Assembly: GCA_025403435.1 (NCBI GenBank)
Contig: CM046327.1
Span: forward strand, 18,352,440-18,416,439
Reading direction: 5' to 3'
Length of the DNA: 64,000 bases
Source of the DNA: Artocarpus heterophyllus
Taxonomy: Eukaryota; Streptophyta; Magnoliopsida; Rosales; Moraceae
The position numbers and the translations under genes are program-made. The notes below the pieces were generated by a model. That model had not been told where the DNA came from. It made no database searches and was given only the letters and a program-made list of their open reading frames with translations. Every line of letters starts with the position of its first letter. Position 1 is the stretch's first letter. Positions 24,801 to 35,226 of this stretch are shown here, one piece after another.

Positions 24801-25452
24801 ATTCTTGTCCTTGGATGTATATACAGGCAACCTCTCTAATTTATCAATTCCCAAATTCGTTGAACCAAGCGGCATCAACCCGTGTCGGGAATGAGCTCAG
24901 TGCAGACCAACCAAACAAGGCCAAAATGTCGTCGTTGGTTGGCTTATGGTGTGGGATGTTAACCGGCATTGGGGCAATGTCATTCATGATGGGAATGAAG
25001 GACTTGTGGGGGAAAGTATTCACCTCAGACAAGGAAATCCTAGTGTTGGTGGCGGCGGCACTACCGATAATGGGGCTTTGTGGACTTGGGAACTGTCCTC
25101 AGACGAGGCTTATGGGGTTTTAAAAGGATGCGCTAGGCCGACTCTAGCAGCATTAACAAACCTCGTCACGTTTTACGGTGTTGGGCTGCCAGTGGCAATG
25201 CTAGTTGGGTTCAAGATGGGGAAGGGGCTTGTCGGGTTGTGGTATGGGCTTTTTGTGACGCAAATGATATGCGTTGGGTTGATGATTATGGTGTTGATCA
25301 CAACTGATTGGATAAAACAAGTGTAAAGAGCAAAGGAGCTCGCTGGCAGTAATACTATTAGTGTTAACGATGTGGAGAATTATCATATTAATGATAATAA
25401 TCAGGAACAAATTAGTATTAGTGCTAATGAAAACCTTGGAGTCTTAGTATGA

Positions 25453-27109
25453 GTAACTAGAGTGGGTGAAATCAAAGGGACGTTCTCATCTGGACTTGGT
25501 TTCCCCAAAGGGACTTAATAACATGGTATTTTAGTTAAAGTTTTCAATGTTTGTTTCATGAGGGATTTCAATTTCAATCCTTCAGATTTTGTTTTCTTAA
25601 AGAGTTTATAAGCGAGCTCGGTTATCAATGAAGCATTATTTATTTATTTTTTGCTTTTCTTGCAGTTTTCTTCAATATTTCCCCTTTTTTTGTCGAGAAA
25701 ATTTTTATCTACTGTGAATCGGGACTTCAAATATTCTTATAATTATAACCAGTAAATGAACGATTAAAGAAGCGCCGAGTTCATAATAAACACAGATCGA
25801 GTTCATACAAAATATGAAAGATATGTATTATGATGAATAATTCATTCCAAAAAAGTTAATTCAGTTCATACAAAATATGAAATATATGTATTATGATGAA
25901 TAATACATTCCAAAACAGTTAAATTGAATTACATATATTTCTATGTAAGAGTTAGATTACTATATATATATCTGCACAATTCTATCTTAAAGCAACAAAA
26001 TTGTATTTATTTAACCAATAATTAGGAGAGTTTTGTGAACCGCATGTGCAAAATTTTGAAAGATGCTTCACCATTTTTTCTACTCTTCAATTTCATGTTA
26101 GAAAGATAGGGAATAATACTATAACATATATAATTTTAATAGAAAATACATTAACACTCGATTCTACATTTGCTTAATTACCTAAAATCTTTATATTATA
26201 TATATAAAAAATTATACTTAACTTGGCTGTACAAAATCAAAGATCGATTGATAATCTTCAAACAACTTTCTCAAAATGAAGTAAATTCTTCTTGATGTTC
26301 TTTTTCCAGTAATATTCGTCATGTAATATTAATTATGCATAGCAATAAAAAGAAATTACCATTTTGATACCACCATCTTTATCTTTTTTAAGTTACCAAG
26401 TTACTTTGTTAAATTTTATAATTTACATAATTAGAATTTGAGAATATTCCTTAATCGGTTGACAGATAATATATTCATCACGAAACGTGTATGACTCGTG
26501 TCAAGGAAAGGAGTCATCGATCTAGACGTAATGTCGTCTCTTTTGACTTGGGTCCCATACCTTGCATGTGTGTGATAGACCACGTTTCATCGTGTCATGG
26601 TTCCGACGCATCTCATGATACAAAAGAATAAATTACTTGCTTACTTTGTGAGTCATGCCAAACAATTTGTTGAAAATTTATTATCGTTTGCGCGAGATAG
26701 AACTAAATCTCAACATGCATCACATATGGAAGGTAACCTCTGAATTGATTGTTTCTAAATATTAACGAAATTACGGATATTTTCCCTTATTAGTTGTTTT
26801 TAAACATTACGGGTCCGTCCAATACGTGCGCTCGAACCGATATGATTTTGAATCTTATGATTGGAATTGATAGTTCTGAAATTTGGTTTGAATTGGATTG
26901 TTCATACAATGAGGACTTGCAGGGAGTACTACAAAACTGGGTGGTGGGTTCAAATATCACACCAGGCTTCAAAAACATTTGAACAAATGCACATCAATTA
27001 TCAGTTTGAACTACCACATGAATCAACTTAACAAATGCCCCCTAATTCTCATTCAACATAATTTTGTTATTACTTTTTTTTGTTGAGTACTGGTGGTTTT
27101 GTTTTACAT
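25453..27109. other. Intergenic, AT-rich, with a 63-bp tandem duplication
   Basis: No gene is seen. At 25801-25925 a unit starting GTTCATACAAAATATGAAA is present twice in tandem with an offset of 63 bases and a few differences. The rest is AT-rich single-copy-looking DNA. Confidence 0.55.
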
Positions 27110-27300
27110 TTCATTGTATTGTATTATCTACAAAAAATGCAATGTAATACAATACAATACATACGGTGTGTTGTATCTTTAATTGATGTGTTTATGGCAC
27201 ACCGTATTGTATTGTATTGTATTATATTTTATTTTATTATCTATAGAAATACAATGTAATATAATACAATACAATACGATGTGCCAAACAAACCCTAAGT
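27110..27300. mobile_element. Tourist-like foldback element of the GTATTGTATTG family, disrupted
   Basis: Arms GGCACACCGTATTGTATTG (from 27196) and its inverted partner CAATACAATACGATGTGCC (ending 27284) form a hairpin around an AT-rich centre. Another arm of the same type, ending CATACGGTGTGTT, lies just to the left (about 27116-27168), so two copies may be nested or rearranged. The better copy of the same family at 47864-47990 is flanked by TTA. Confidence 0.6.
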
Positions 27301-27585
27301 TAATTGTACATTTTTATTTTTAATTAAGAGATTGGAACTTTGAATAGGGAGAATAAACACATCTTAACTAAGTCGGCACCTACTAATTGAGTGACTCAAA
27401 CAAGCCTTTACCGTAATGTAATACAATACATACAGTACAATACGATGTGCCAAACAAACCCTAAGTTAATTGTATATTTTTAGTTTTAAATTAAGAGATT
27501 GGAACTTTGAATAGGGAGAATAAACACATCTTAACTAAGTTGGCATCTACTAATTTAGTGACTCAAACAAGCCTCTACCGTAATT
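27271..27585. repeat. Tandem duplication with a 166-bp offset
   Basis: Copy 1 (27271-27436) and copy 2 (27437-27585) both begin ACAATACGATGTGCCAAACA and share phrases such as GAGATTGGAACTTTGAATAG and AAACACATCTTAACTAAGT, with about one difference per 15-20 bases. The duplicated unit begins at the edge of the foldback element. Confidence 0.75.
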
Positions 27586-27690
27586 TGTAATAAAAAATTA
27601 AAAAAACCAAAAATAAAAAAAAATTCAGAATCCAGCCACATCATGGATCAACTAAAGATGATGTATTTTAGTTCATAACATGACACAAGA

Positions 27691-29800
27691 TGTAATGCCC
27701 CGAAATTGATTTAACGATATTATAATGTAAAATGATGGATTAGTGTGCCATAATTAAAATTTTAAAATTAATTTGATCATTTAATAAAATTTTGGGTGTA
27801 AAGTTGTTTTGGTTATCTTAATGACTTCTAATTATTTTTAATTATTTTAAATGTTATTTTGAATCTTTGGGACACAAAAATTTGTAAAATGTCAAATATA
27901 TTCCATTTTACAAAACTGTGGGCGGCACACAGTTTTCCAACAGTAAAATCGTCCATTATTCTCTCTATTTATTCTCTCTCCTCTCCCTCTCTTTGATTCA
28001 CTCTCTCTCTCTCTCGGTCTCTCTTCTTCTCTCTCATTTTTCTCTCAAATTTTAACTCCAATCAAGCTCAAGCTTTGGGTTTTGGTGGATTGGAAGCTCA
28101 AGAGTTCGATTGAACAACCAAAAAAGTGAATTGAAACTTGAATTTGAGGTTAGATTTGAAATTTCTAAACTTTTTCAATTTTTCATGCATTTTTGAAATC
28201 TAAGTTTGTTTGAGCTTAGAAAACCCTTGATTTGAGTTAAAGGAACTTAGAACAACTAGAATCTATACTTTGTTTGAAGAAAAACGGATTAGATTCAAGA
28301 TTTTTTATTTTTTCTTATTTTTCCCTATTTTTGGATTTTTGGGATTTTGTGTTCAAATCTTGTTTAAATGAGTTCAAAAGTGTTCTATTATGTTTTTCTA
28401 TTATCTATGATTGTTTTCTATGCCTGGGATTTTAAAAAAATAGGTTAAAATGAAGATTTGAGTTTTAGGAGACCCAAAACCCGTGCCTGAAATTTTTAAA
28501 AATTTTCTAGTTCGGCAGGCTGGATTCAAAGGATCGGCAGGCCGGATTCATCCATCTGGCAGGCCGAACTTGAAAATGTTCGGCCGACCGGACATGGTCC
28601 TCCGGCAGGCCGAACTGTGCAGCTCGACCGGCTGACCGAACAAGGGCAAATTTTGTGATTTCATCCATTTTCACTATTTTAAACCCCGATTGAAATCCCA
28701 ACTTTATAAAATAATTTTAAGGATACAAATGACACACTAGGACATCATGGAATGGTTTAGTAACATAGAATGTCTCAAACTAGATATTGATCGACTTAGT
28801 TTGTATCTAGGATCTTTTGTGGTTCTACGGAGCTAACATATAACGGGCCGGGATTACGATGTAGGGGCAACTGCATGAGTATCGAGGTAGGATTTCTATC
28901 CCTTTTTTGGTAACCCAGTTTCAAATGATTTGGCTTTGAAATGGGTTTTTATCAAAATATTTTCAACGGTTGATTGAAAATGAATTTATCGGTTATATTT
29001 TAATAAACCGTGAACTGAAATAAACTTCATAATGAATGATAATGAAAACATCTGGCAAATGAATTTTTAATAATGATAGAAATGAACACAAGGGCATGAT
29101 GCCATATCAGAGATCGGGTCGTGTAGCGATCGACCTTGGGGGCAGGTTCCGAAACCCAGCTGGGCCACTACGGTGGTGTTATTCATATGGTTTGCCTAGG
29201 AAAAGAAAATGATGAGATTTCTGGTCGACCAAATAAGCTATTTTGGGTAAGAACGGTTTTACTTAGATTTATTTATTCAAGTTTTCTTTTAAATAATCTC
29301 TTGAATAACGATATTTTTTTTTAAATTAAATGATTTCCTAAAATATAGTCCTACTGAGCCTTTCGCTCACATTTTATTTGTTTTCAAACTTCCCCCTCTA
29401 GGTGGATTTTCTCTTAGGTTCAGAGAGGACTCAACGGACAGAACTCAAGAGCAGTAGAAGGGCTAGTTGATTATTTGTAATAATTGAACAAGGCATGTAA
29501 TGTTTTAACTTTCTTTGTGCTTAGACTGTGGTTGTATTATTATATTGTCAGTACAACGTGTGTACACAAGTTGTGGGTCAATGGGACCCATACTCGCTAT
29601 CTTTATTATCTTATTGCTTGCTTAATGATTTGCTCAATGATTTTATCTGTTTAATGATTATGAATTTTTTTAAAAAGTGTTTTTAAATCTTTCATACTTT
29701 TATATTTAATTTAACCCTTAAACTCATGTTTCTAACTAAATTTTTATTTAATTAAATTAAATCAACCGCCACGTCACCTCCCGTACCCCGGGACGTGACA
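27691..29800 (+). mobile_element. Ty3/gypsy solo LTR with perfect 5-bp target duplication
   Basis: It begins TGTAATGCCCCGAAATTGAT and ends CCCGGGACGTGACA. The 5 bases before (27686-27690) and after (29801-29805) are both CAAGA. The 2,110-bp sequence is collinear with the 2,157-bp LTR at 61079-63235, including the CT-rich segment near 27960-28020, the GGCAGGCCG-rich cluster at 28505-28640, CTACTGAGCCTTTCGCTCAC near 29351 and the end. No internal region remains, so it arose by recombination between two LTRs. The orientation follows the better preserved copy. Confidence 0.93.
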
Positions 29801-29989
29801 CAAGATGGATAAATTAAATCTTAAAATAAAAACCATAATTGATGATAAAAATTAGTTAAAATCATAATTGATGCATGATACAATTGTAGAGCCACACTAT
29901 AATCCCGTATATTTATTCTACCTTTGCAATTAATAATTTTCCATTAGACATATTTTTTTAGGGAAATTGGACTGGGTGATCTTTTTATA

Positions 29990-30198
29990 ATGGCCTCTTT
30001 AAAACAAATAATTATAACTTTTTTTAAATTAGGCAAATAACAGTTTATCAGTGATAAACTCTTTGAGTTTGTCAGTATTAAACTCACTTGAGTTTATTAG
30101 ATAAATTTAGTTTATCACTGATAAACGGCCATTTACTTAATTTAGAGAAATTGTGGTTATTTATTTTAAAAGTAATTAAGAAAAGGCCATTTACCACC
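29990..30198. mobile_element. Foldback MITE-like hairpin of about 210 bp
   Basis: The left arm runs from GGCCTCTTTAAAACAAATAA to GTTTATCAGTGATAAAC (about 29992-30060); the right arm contains GTTTATCACTGATAAAC and ends AATTAAGAAAAGGCC (about 30110-30196). The inverted arms match at roughly three bases in four, and the inner 16-base box is itself palindromic. No coding capacity and no clear target duplication. Confidence 0.6.
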
Positions 30199-32450
30199 AT
30201 ATCGCTTTTTTTTAACTGATTAAGTGAATCAAAAGTCTTTGATATTAAAGACTTTGTTTTGTTAAGCTTGAAAAATAGTTGCTTAATCCCATAAAAAAAA
30301 AAAAAGAAAATTGTTACTTATGAAGATATATATCATACTCATTTACGTTATACATGTTACATGTACAATTTATTGTTTCACATGTAAAATATACTCACAA
30401 AACTAGTGGGGAGATTGATGCATGAAAGTACGTTAAATAATGTAGGAGTTTTTTTTTTTTTTTTTTTTTTTTTTCGGTGAAGCTATAATGTTGGAGGTTT
30501 TATTATTGTTGTTGTTGTTGTTGCTGCAATTTGGGAAGTGACGCGTCAAGGGTCTCACACATGATTTGTGGAAAGGGATCAGCAAAATCTTTGCAAATTT
30601 GGACCTGGCTAGCTAGTAGGATTACTCATGAAGAATAAATTAAAATAAATAGGAGATTCTCTCAAAAGAAAAAAAAATGAATAGGAGATTTTTGTCCTGA
30701 AGAAAAAGGGAAAAAAAGTGGTAAAACGAAACTCAATTGTGTGTGTGTGTATAGATATCTCAATATACATATATATTTCTTTCCCTCTAATTGAGAGATC
30801 GACTGATTTAAGGAGGGGAATAAAAAAAAGCACAACCCCATTTGCATTATCAAGTAAGTTTTGTAAAAACAGTGCGACCTTAGGAACTTTGAAAAATTTT
30901 GCAGTGGTTTTGAACCCTTGACGTTAGCGAGGATAAATAGCATATAGTATAGACCTAAATATACGTGTACTATCTTTCAACGAAATATATACACACACAT
31001 GTACAGTCATATATATATATATGTATAATTTTTTTTCAAGTTCAAGTAAGGCCACATATATCTTGGATGCTACAATCGCTGTTATAGTCAATGGCGAGCC
31101 AGCTAACGACTGCCCCGACTTAGCGAGCGGCTCTATTTTGTGACGCAAAAAACAAATTCAAATAATATTGCAGCATATAAATGTTTTACTTTGTAGCATA
31201 TTTTTTTGTTATAAACTATTGCATATAACAACTTTATATTGTGGACCGTACTTATCTATTAAACGAAATGCAAATTTTGTTTTATGCTTTGTTAATATTA
31301 TAGTTTTCGGCCGAAACAAGGAGATAATTATGCTTGTACAAACATTTTTCTTGTCATTCGAGGTAGAGGGATTCAAACTTTTAGCTTTTTGAGTAAGTCA
31401 GATGTGATTTACTGTTAGATTATATATGCAACTAATTTGTACAGACATTTTATTACCAACTGTAAAAAATGTTGCACATAAATTAAAGTCGGCTTTATGA
31501 TATTTGTAGTTTTATACAATTATTTTTTCCTTCGGTAGAAAATTCCACAAGTCGATGATGCATTCCTTTATTCTTATTTCCATTCTTTTTTATCCTCTAT
31601 AGCTATTAATATCCCCACTCACGCACTGAGGAAATAAAGAAGAATCTTTAACTTTATCCTTTTTATCTATTACCGCAATTTGCCGAAGAGAATTATTTCG
31701 TGAGGAACCAATTGTATGCATGCATGCATGGCCACAACTTTGTTAAGAAAGAATCCTTCCCCACGCGTTTTGTGTTGACCTATTTCATTGGACTATAATA
31801 ATAATAATAATAATAATATGAACGTATCTCTAATGAGGGCCAGAGCTATAAAGAAAATTAATTAGGAGTGCGAGGGAGTTTGAACCCTAAGATGATATAA
31901 ACGAAAAGAGGTAAAATTTTAAAGGGATAAAATACAATTTTAGAAAAAGTAACACATAGTTTTATGAAGTTTTATATACAAAATTAAGAGGAAAAACTCA
32001 AGGGAATGACTGTTCATTCTCGTCCATGGTTGGTTACGCTCTCGTCTCTAATAATATAATAAGAAACTTCTATTGCACCAGGAGAAGAATTCTCAAACAC
32101 CAATACTGAAAATATAATTATATATAAACTTTGATACGACCATTTACGAATTTAAAGATTAGAATTGTGAAATGAAACAGGATAAATTTGCAAATTCTAT
32201 AACAATACACAATTACAACGTAAAATTTTTGAATATTGGAACTGTAAAATAGATCGTTAAATCTATGAACCAATAGTGGTGTCGTAAATTAGACTTTTGA
32301 CACATACAACGACCATAGGATTTGTGAAGTTGGGTTTTAATTAACAGTCTGTTACTATAGAATTACCTTAACATATTCTATTATCCTCTCTCTTCACTCT
32401 ATGATGAAAAAGATATGAATATATTTTTATAGAGGGAATCTTACGCTACT
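30199..32450. other. Intergenic, AT-rich with microsatellites
   Basis: No gene is supported. It has a T-tract of about 26 bases (30449-30474), a GTT repeat (30505-30522), a GT repeat near 30740, AT repeats near 31010 and an AAT repeat at 31796-31818. This is the upstream region of the calmodulin-like gene. Confidence 0.5.
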
Positions 32451-32457
32451 AAAGTAC

Positions 32458-32466
32458 TATATATAT
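32458..32466 (+). promoter_or_regulatory. TATA box of the calmodulin-like gene
   Basis: TATATATAT in the context CTATATATATG, about 83 bases before the start codon at 32549, which leaves a leader of about 50 bases. The position is right for a plant TATA box, but AT-rich DNA around makes this moderate evidence. Confidence 0.5.
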
Positions 32467-32548
32467 GTGATTTAGTTACTCCAATATTGAACAAGCACAT
32501 ATTATTGTTCTATATTTCTTCTATTTGAAAAAATCACCCATCACGAAT

Positions 32549-33154
32549 ATGAAAATTTTCAGCTTTCTAAACTTTCAGTATGGCCGTTCCCCCTTTAAGA
32601 AAAAATCTTCTAGTAAGTTTAGTAGTTTTTCCACTACTGAAAGACAACAAAGTATTAGTAACACTAATTCTAGTACTAGCTCATCAATCGCTGATAACAA
32701 GACTTTTGAGCCAACCATGGAGGAGCTGAGATGGGCCTTCGAGAAATTCGACACCAACAAGGACGGCAAGATCAGCCAGGAGGAGTACAAGTCGGCGCTG
32801 CGGATTCTCGACCGAGAGATGGCGGACAGCGAGATAGCCAATACGTTTAAGGCCCTCGATTTGGACGGAGACGGGTTCGTCGACTTCAAGGAGTTTGTGG
32901 AGATGTTCAACGTGGGATCGGGCGGGGTGAAAGCGTCCGACCTCGAGAGCGCTTTCCGGTTGTTCGATCTCAACGGCGACGGGAAGATAAGCGCGGAGGA
33001 GCTATCGAAGGTGATGAAGCAGCTAGGAGAAAGTTGCAGCATTAGGGCTTGTAGGAACATGGTCAAGGGAGTGGACAGCGACGGTGATGGATTTATAAAT
33101 TTGGAGGAGTTCACCAAAATGATGTCTACCAACAAGAAACCAATTACTAATTAA
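32549..33154 (+). CDS. Calmodulin-like protein with four EF-hands (CML), 201 aa, intronless
   Basis: The start is the ATG at 32549 (MKIFSFLNFQYGRS); no in-frame ATG occurs closer upstream. Four canonical calcium loops are visible: DTNKDGKISQEE at 68-79, DLDGDGFVDFKE at 104-115, DLNGDGKISAEE at 140-151 and DSDGDGFINLEE at 176-187. Each has Asp at position 1, Gly at 6 and Glu at 12, so all four should bind calcium. The spacing of 36, 36 and 36 residues gives two EF-hand pairs. The first 57 residues are a Ser/Lys/Thr-rich extension absent from calmodulin; it could carry localisation or phosphorylation signals. There is no CaaX tail and no N-terminal Gly for myristoylation. The family are cytosolic or organellar calcium sensors in stress and signalling. 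The coding part from the first EF-hand on is clearly GC-richer than its flanks, as usual for intronless CML genes. Confidence 0.96.
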   Translation: MKIFSFLNFQYGRSPFKKKSSSKFSSFSTTERQQSISNTNSSTSSSIADNKTFEPTMEELRWAFEKFDTNKDGKISQEEYKSALRILDREMADSEIANTFKALDLDGDGFVDFKEFVEMFNVGSGGVKASDLESAFRLFDLNGDGKISAEELSKVMKQLGESCSIRACRNMVKGVDSDGDGFINLEEFTKMMSTNKKPITN

Positions 33155-33327
33155 TAATTGGTTAGATAATTTTGTGTACTTAAGTGGCTTTAATTAATGT
33201 TATTGTGTGTTAAACATAATTAATCTCCTTAAACTCATGTGAGTTGTTTAATAAGGCCCGCATGATTATGTCTTGTCAAGAAATTGTACTATATATATAT
33301 GATCCGCACTTGATGTGATGATATAAA

Positions 33328-33333
33328 ATAAAG
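33328..33333 (+). terminator. Polyadenylation signal of the calmodulin-like gene
   Basis: AATAAA about 174 bases after the stop codon, in the context AAAATAAAGTTTTAATG. It is the first canonical hexamer downstream in this strand, so a plausible signal. Confidence 0.5.
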
Positions 33334-33404
33334 TTTTAATGTAACATATTTTTCTCTCTCAATGGACTAAGCTTCCAAATCGATCCGAAATTCCTTCCAT
33401 ATAA

Positions 33405-33575
33405 TTGGATGAGTATACATATAATGGTTAAGGGATGTGAGTCAAGGCTTCTCCATTCCCCCAATACAGGTTCGATTCTTGCCCAATTCACTTGCGCCTG
33501 GTTACCACTGGTATATTAATGAGATTGGGTGTTAGGCCTTTTGTTGTGAACGCCAAAGACCTTTGATATCTCACA
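33405..33575 (+). mobile_element. Probable tRNA-derived SINE
   Basis: An A-box-like TGGTTAAGGG (33425-33434) and a B-box GGTTCGATTCT (33469-33479) are 34 bases apart, as in Pol III promoters of tRNA-derived SINEs. The tRNA-unrelated part continues through GGTTACCACTGGTATATTAA to about 33575. I could not fix the ends or find a target duplication, and the tRNA-like part does not fold into a clear cloverleaf, so it is not a tRNA gene. Confidence 0.55.
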
Positions 33576-33579
33576 TGTG

Positions 33580-35226
33580 CAAACTTGATAGATTCATTCT
33601 ACTCCTAGATGATCCCCAGGCTGCCAGTAATTTACCAAAGGAATGCAGGAACATGAGGTGCATTACTTGATTTTTTTTACTTGAAAAAAAAGCATGTATA
33701 TATGTATATGTGGTCGTTTGTGAGTTAATTTCAATCACTTTGCCTCGTGCGGTCTTGTGATTCCAGTTGACCTTCCGCTGAAATCTGAAACTGATCACTC
33801 ATTGAGGTTCCATTTCCAATTGGTCAAGTTGTAAGTGCGGCCAATAATTTGTTTGTAGCGTGATTAGGCCAAATTCCTACTAATAAGAGTGCACACATCG
33901 ATAGATGCTCCAAACAATATGTAGAAAATTTATAAACAACTCCAAGGTTTTTCCAGAAAAAAAAAAAAAAAAAAAAAACCCACTCATTTCAAGCCAGCAA
34001 TTATAAAAATAAAATAAAAAGAAACCGGGGAAATTACAACATTTAGGCCTTTTTAATAAAGCATTTGAAGCAAAAAGCATATTTTAAACAATAAAAATAT
34101 ATAGCACGCTTTGAAATTGTCAATCTTAGTATTCCAAATTTAACCATATCTGATGGGATTCTTTTTTTTTTCTTCACGGTTTTCTCATCTCCTATCTCTC
34201 TCTCCCTCTCTCGTCTGAGCATTTTTCTCTGCTAACAACGACGGAGACGAACCACTGGCAGCGAGAAGGCGGATCTCATATCGACCTTGCGATCTCCGTT
34301 TGCGAGCAATGACGGAGTCCCGCATGGTTTCCTCTAGCACTTGTTGATGGCGGTGCGCTGTCTGGAAGATCAACTGTGGGCTACTGCTCCGCAGGCGAAG
34401 ATTTTAGAGCCCCACGTTCGCCGTCGTGACTTTGTTTCTTGCCTCTTTTTTTTTGGTGAGAACGTGTGACAAAATGAATTTGTTTTTGATTTGTTGAATT
34501 TCGACGTTCGAGTTCATTTTGGAGTTTACTTGTTGAGAAAAGTGGTGAACTTTGGAATATATCTAATGCTGTTGAAATTCAAACTTATTATAAAGCTTCT
34601 TTTTTTTTTTTTTTTCTTTTGCTGCATGATATGCAAAGAGTTCTTATTCTGTCCTAATGAAGTGTTCATTTACTCTTACGATGAAGCATCTGCAATTGTT
34701 GAGGAAGGAGAGTGAGAGGAGGACAGTGAGTGTTGGTTACCGAGGAGATAGAGCGCAGAGGTCCGTAGAAGGAGAGAGGAAACAGGAGAAGGGTGAGTGT
34801 AGTTTTACGGTATAAGTTTCAAATACCTAATAAGGGTGGTTATTTTTGTAAGGAAAAAGTTTTGGTGGAGATGCCAAAATTTTCCACCGGTGGAGAATGC
34901 TATTAGGACCGTTGGATTTAAATATAATGGTAAAGAGAATAAAGGAGCATCAAACTAAAATGAGACCTCACACATATGATCAATACTCATAAAGACATTT
35001 ATTAAAAAAAAGAGAGGAAAAAAAACTAACTTCAAACAATCATCTCTGAGGAACTCATTCATCACCTCAGGCGAACTCCTCTGGGCAAAGATCTCCGTCT
35101 ATAGAAAGGAGAGGAAAAACAAACCCATCTTCCTCACCACTCCGATGAACTCATTCGACACCTCCAACTAACTCCTCCTCTTGGCAAAGATTTTCATTGC
35201 GTTCGAAATTGTTTCAAGTTTGGGCG
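33580..35226. other. Intergenic, partly GC-richer, unclassified
   Basis: A poly-A tract lies at 33957-33978. The part 34180-34440 is richer in G+C and contains phrases like CGACGGAGACGAACC and GCGAGCAATGACGGAG; it is followed 300 bases later by a GAGG-rich stretch (34700-34800). It may be a non-autonomous DNA transposon carrying gene-like DNA, but no terminal repeats were found. No open frame is convincing. Confidence 0.4.

Larger units (their letters stand above)
21350..24810 (+). mobile_element. 5'-truncated Ty1/copia retrotransposon inside the MATE pseudogene
   Basis: Sequence begins inside the integrase core (NQLNKKIKMVRSDHGGEY from about 21366) and continues through the integrase C-terminus (RVWGCLAKVIVPTPKK), reverse transcriptase (KARLVIKGY, HQMDVKTAFLNGDHEEEIYM, SLYGLKQAPK) and RNase H (ADSLIKGLNRDQVEKTLRGM, ending TAG 23620-23622 region). 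Then come about 590 bases of non-coding DNA, a purine run ATGGGGGAT and the 3' LTR. The 5' LTR, gag, protease and half of integrase are absent. The frame has many stops and at least one shift near 21670-21690, and the RT catalytic motif reads YVDN. It is therefore dead. The left junction is placed from loss of MATE similarity and is good to about 20 bases; the right junction lies between 24780 and 24816. Confidence 0.88.
20318..25452 (+). pseudogene. MATE/DTX efflux transporter pseudogene, interrupted by a copia element
   Basis: Exon 1 is 20318-20410 (MHDNDDVIVQNSSPLLSHDT...), followed by a GT/AG intron; exon 2 begins at 20632 with VLEEIRQLYMIAFPMILTGL. The line SGMEGISSQAFGTRQWRLMG is the conserved start of the DTX48-56-type MATE subgroup, and transmembrane-like segments follow. 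Damage: in-frame TGA codons after IWLNS (20953-20955) and nearby; loss of the coding stretch after WPGWSLECFTNYKPIL, where copia sequence begins near 21350; coding resumes at about 24817 with YIQATSLIYQFPNSL; a -1 frameshift near 25095-25110 just after GLGNCPQT; and TAA at 25324, beyond which the same frame continues to TGA at 25450. About 30 residues around the insertion are missing. Intact relatives are proton-coupled efflux carriers. This copy cannot make a full transporter. Confidence 0.9.

Noticed and set aside
27060..27300. A CRISPR-like array, suggested by the GTATTGTATT periodicity
   Set aside because: There are no direct repeats with unique spacers; it is a foldback element in a plant genome.
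32575..33135. 186-codon antisense open frame over the CML gene
   Set aside because: It is the reverse reading of the four EF-hand repeats; the sense strand is unambiguous.
33425..33480. A tRNA gene, suggested by A and B boxes
   Set aside because: The sequence between and around the boxes does not give a cloverleaf with acceptor and anticodon stems; a SINE is the better reading.
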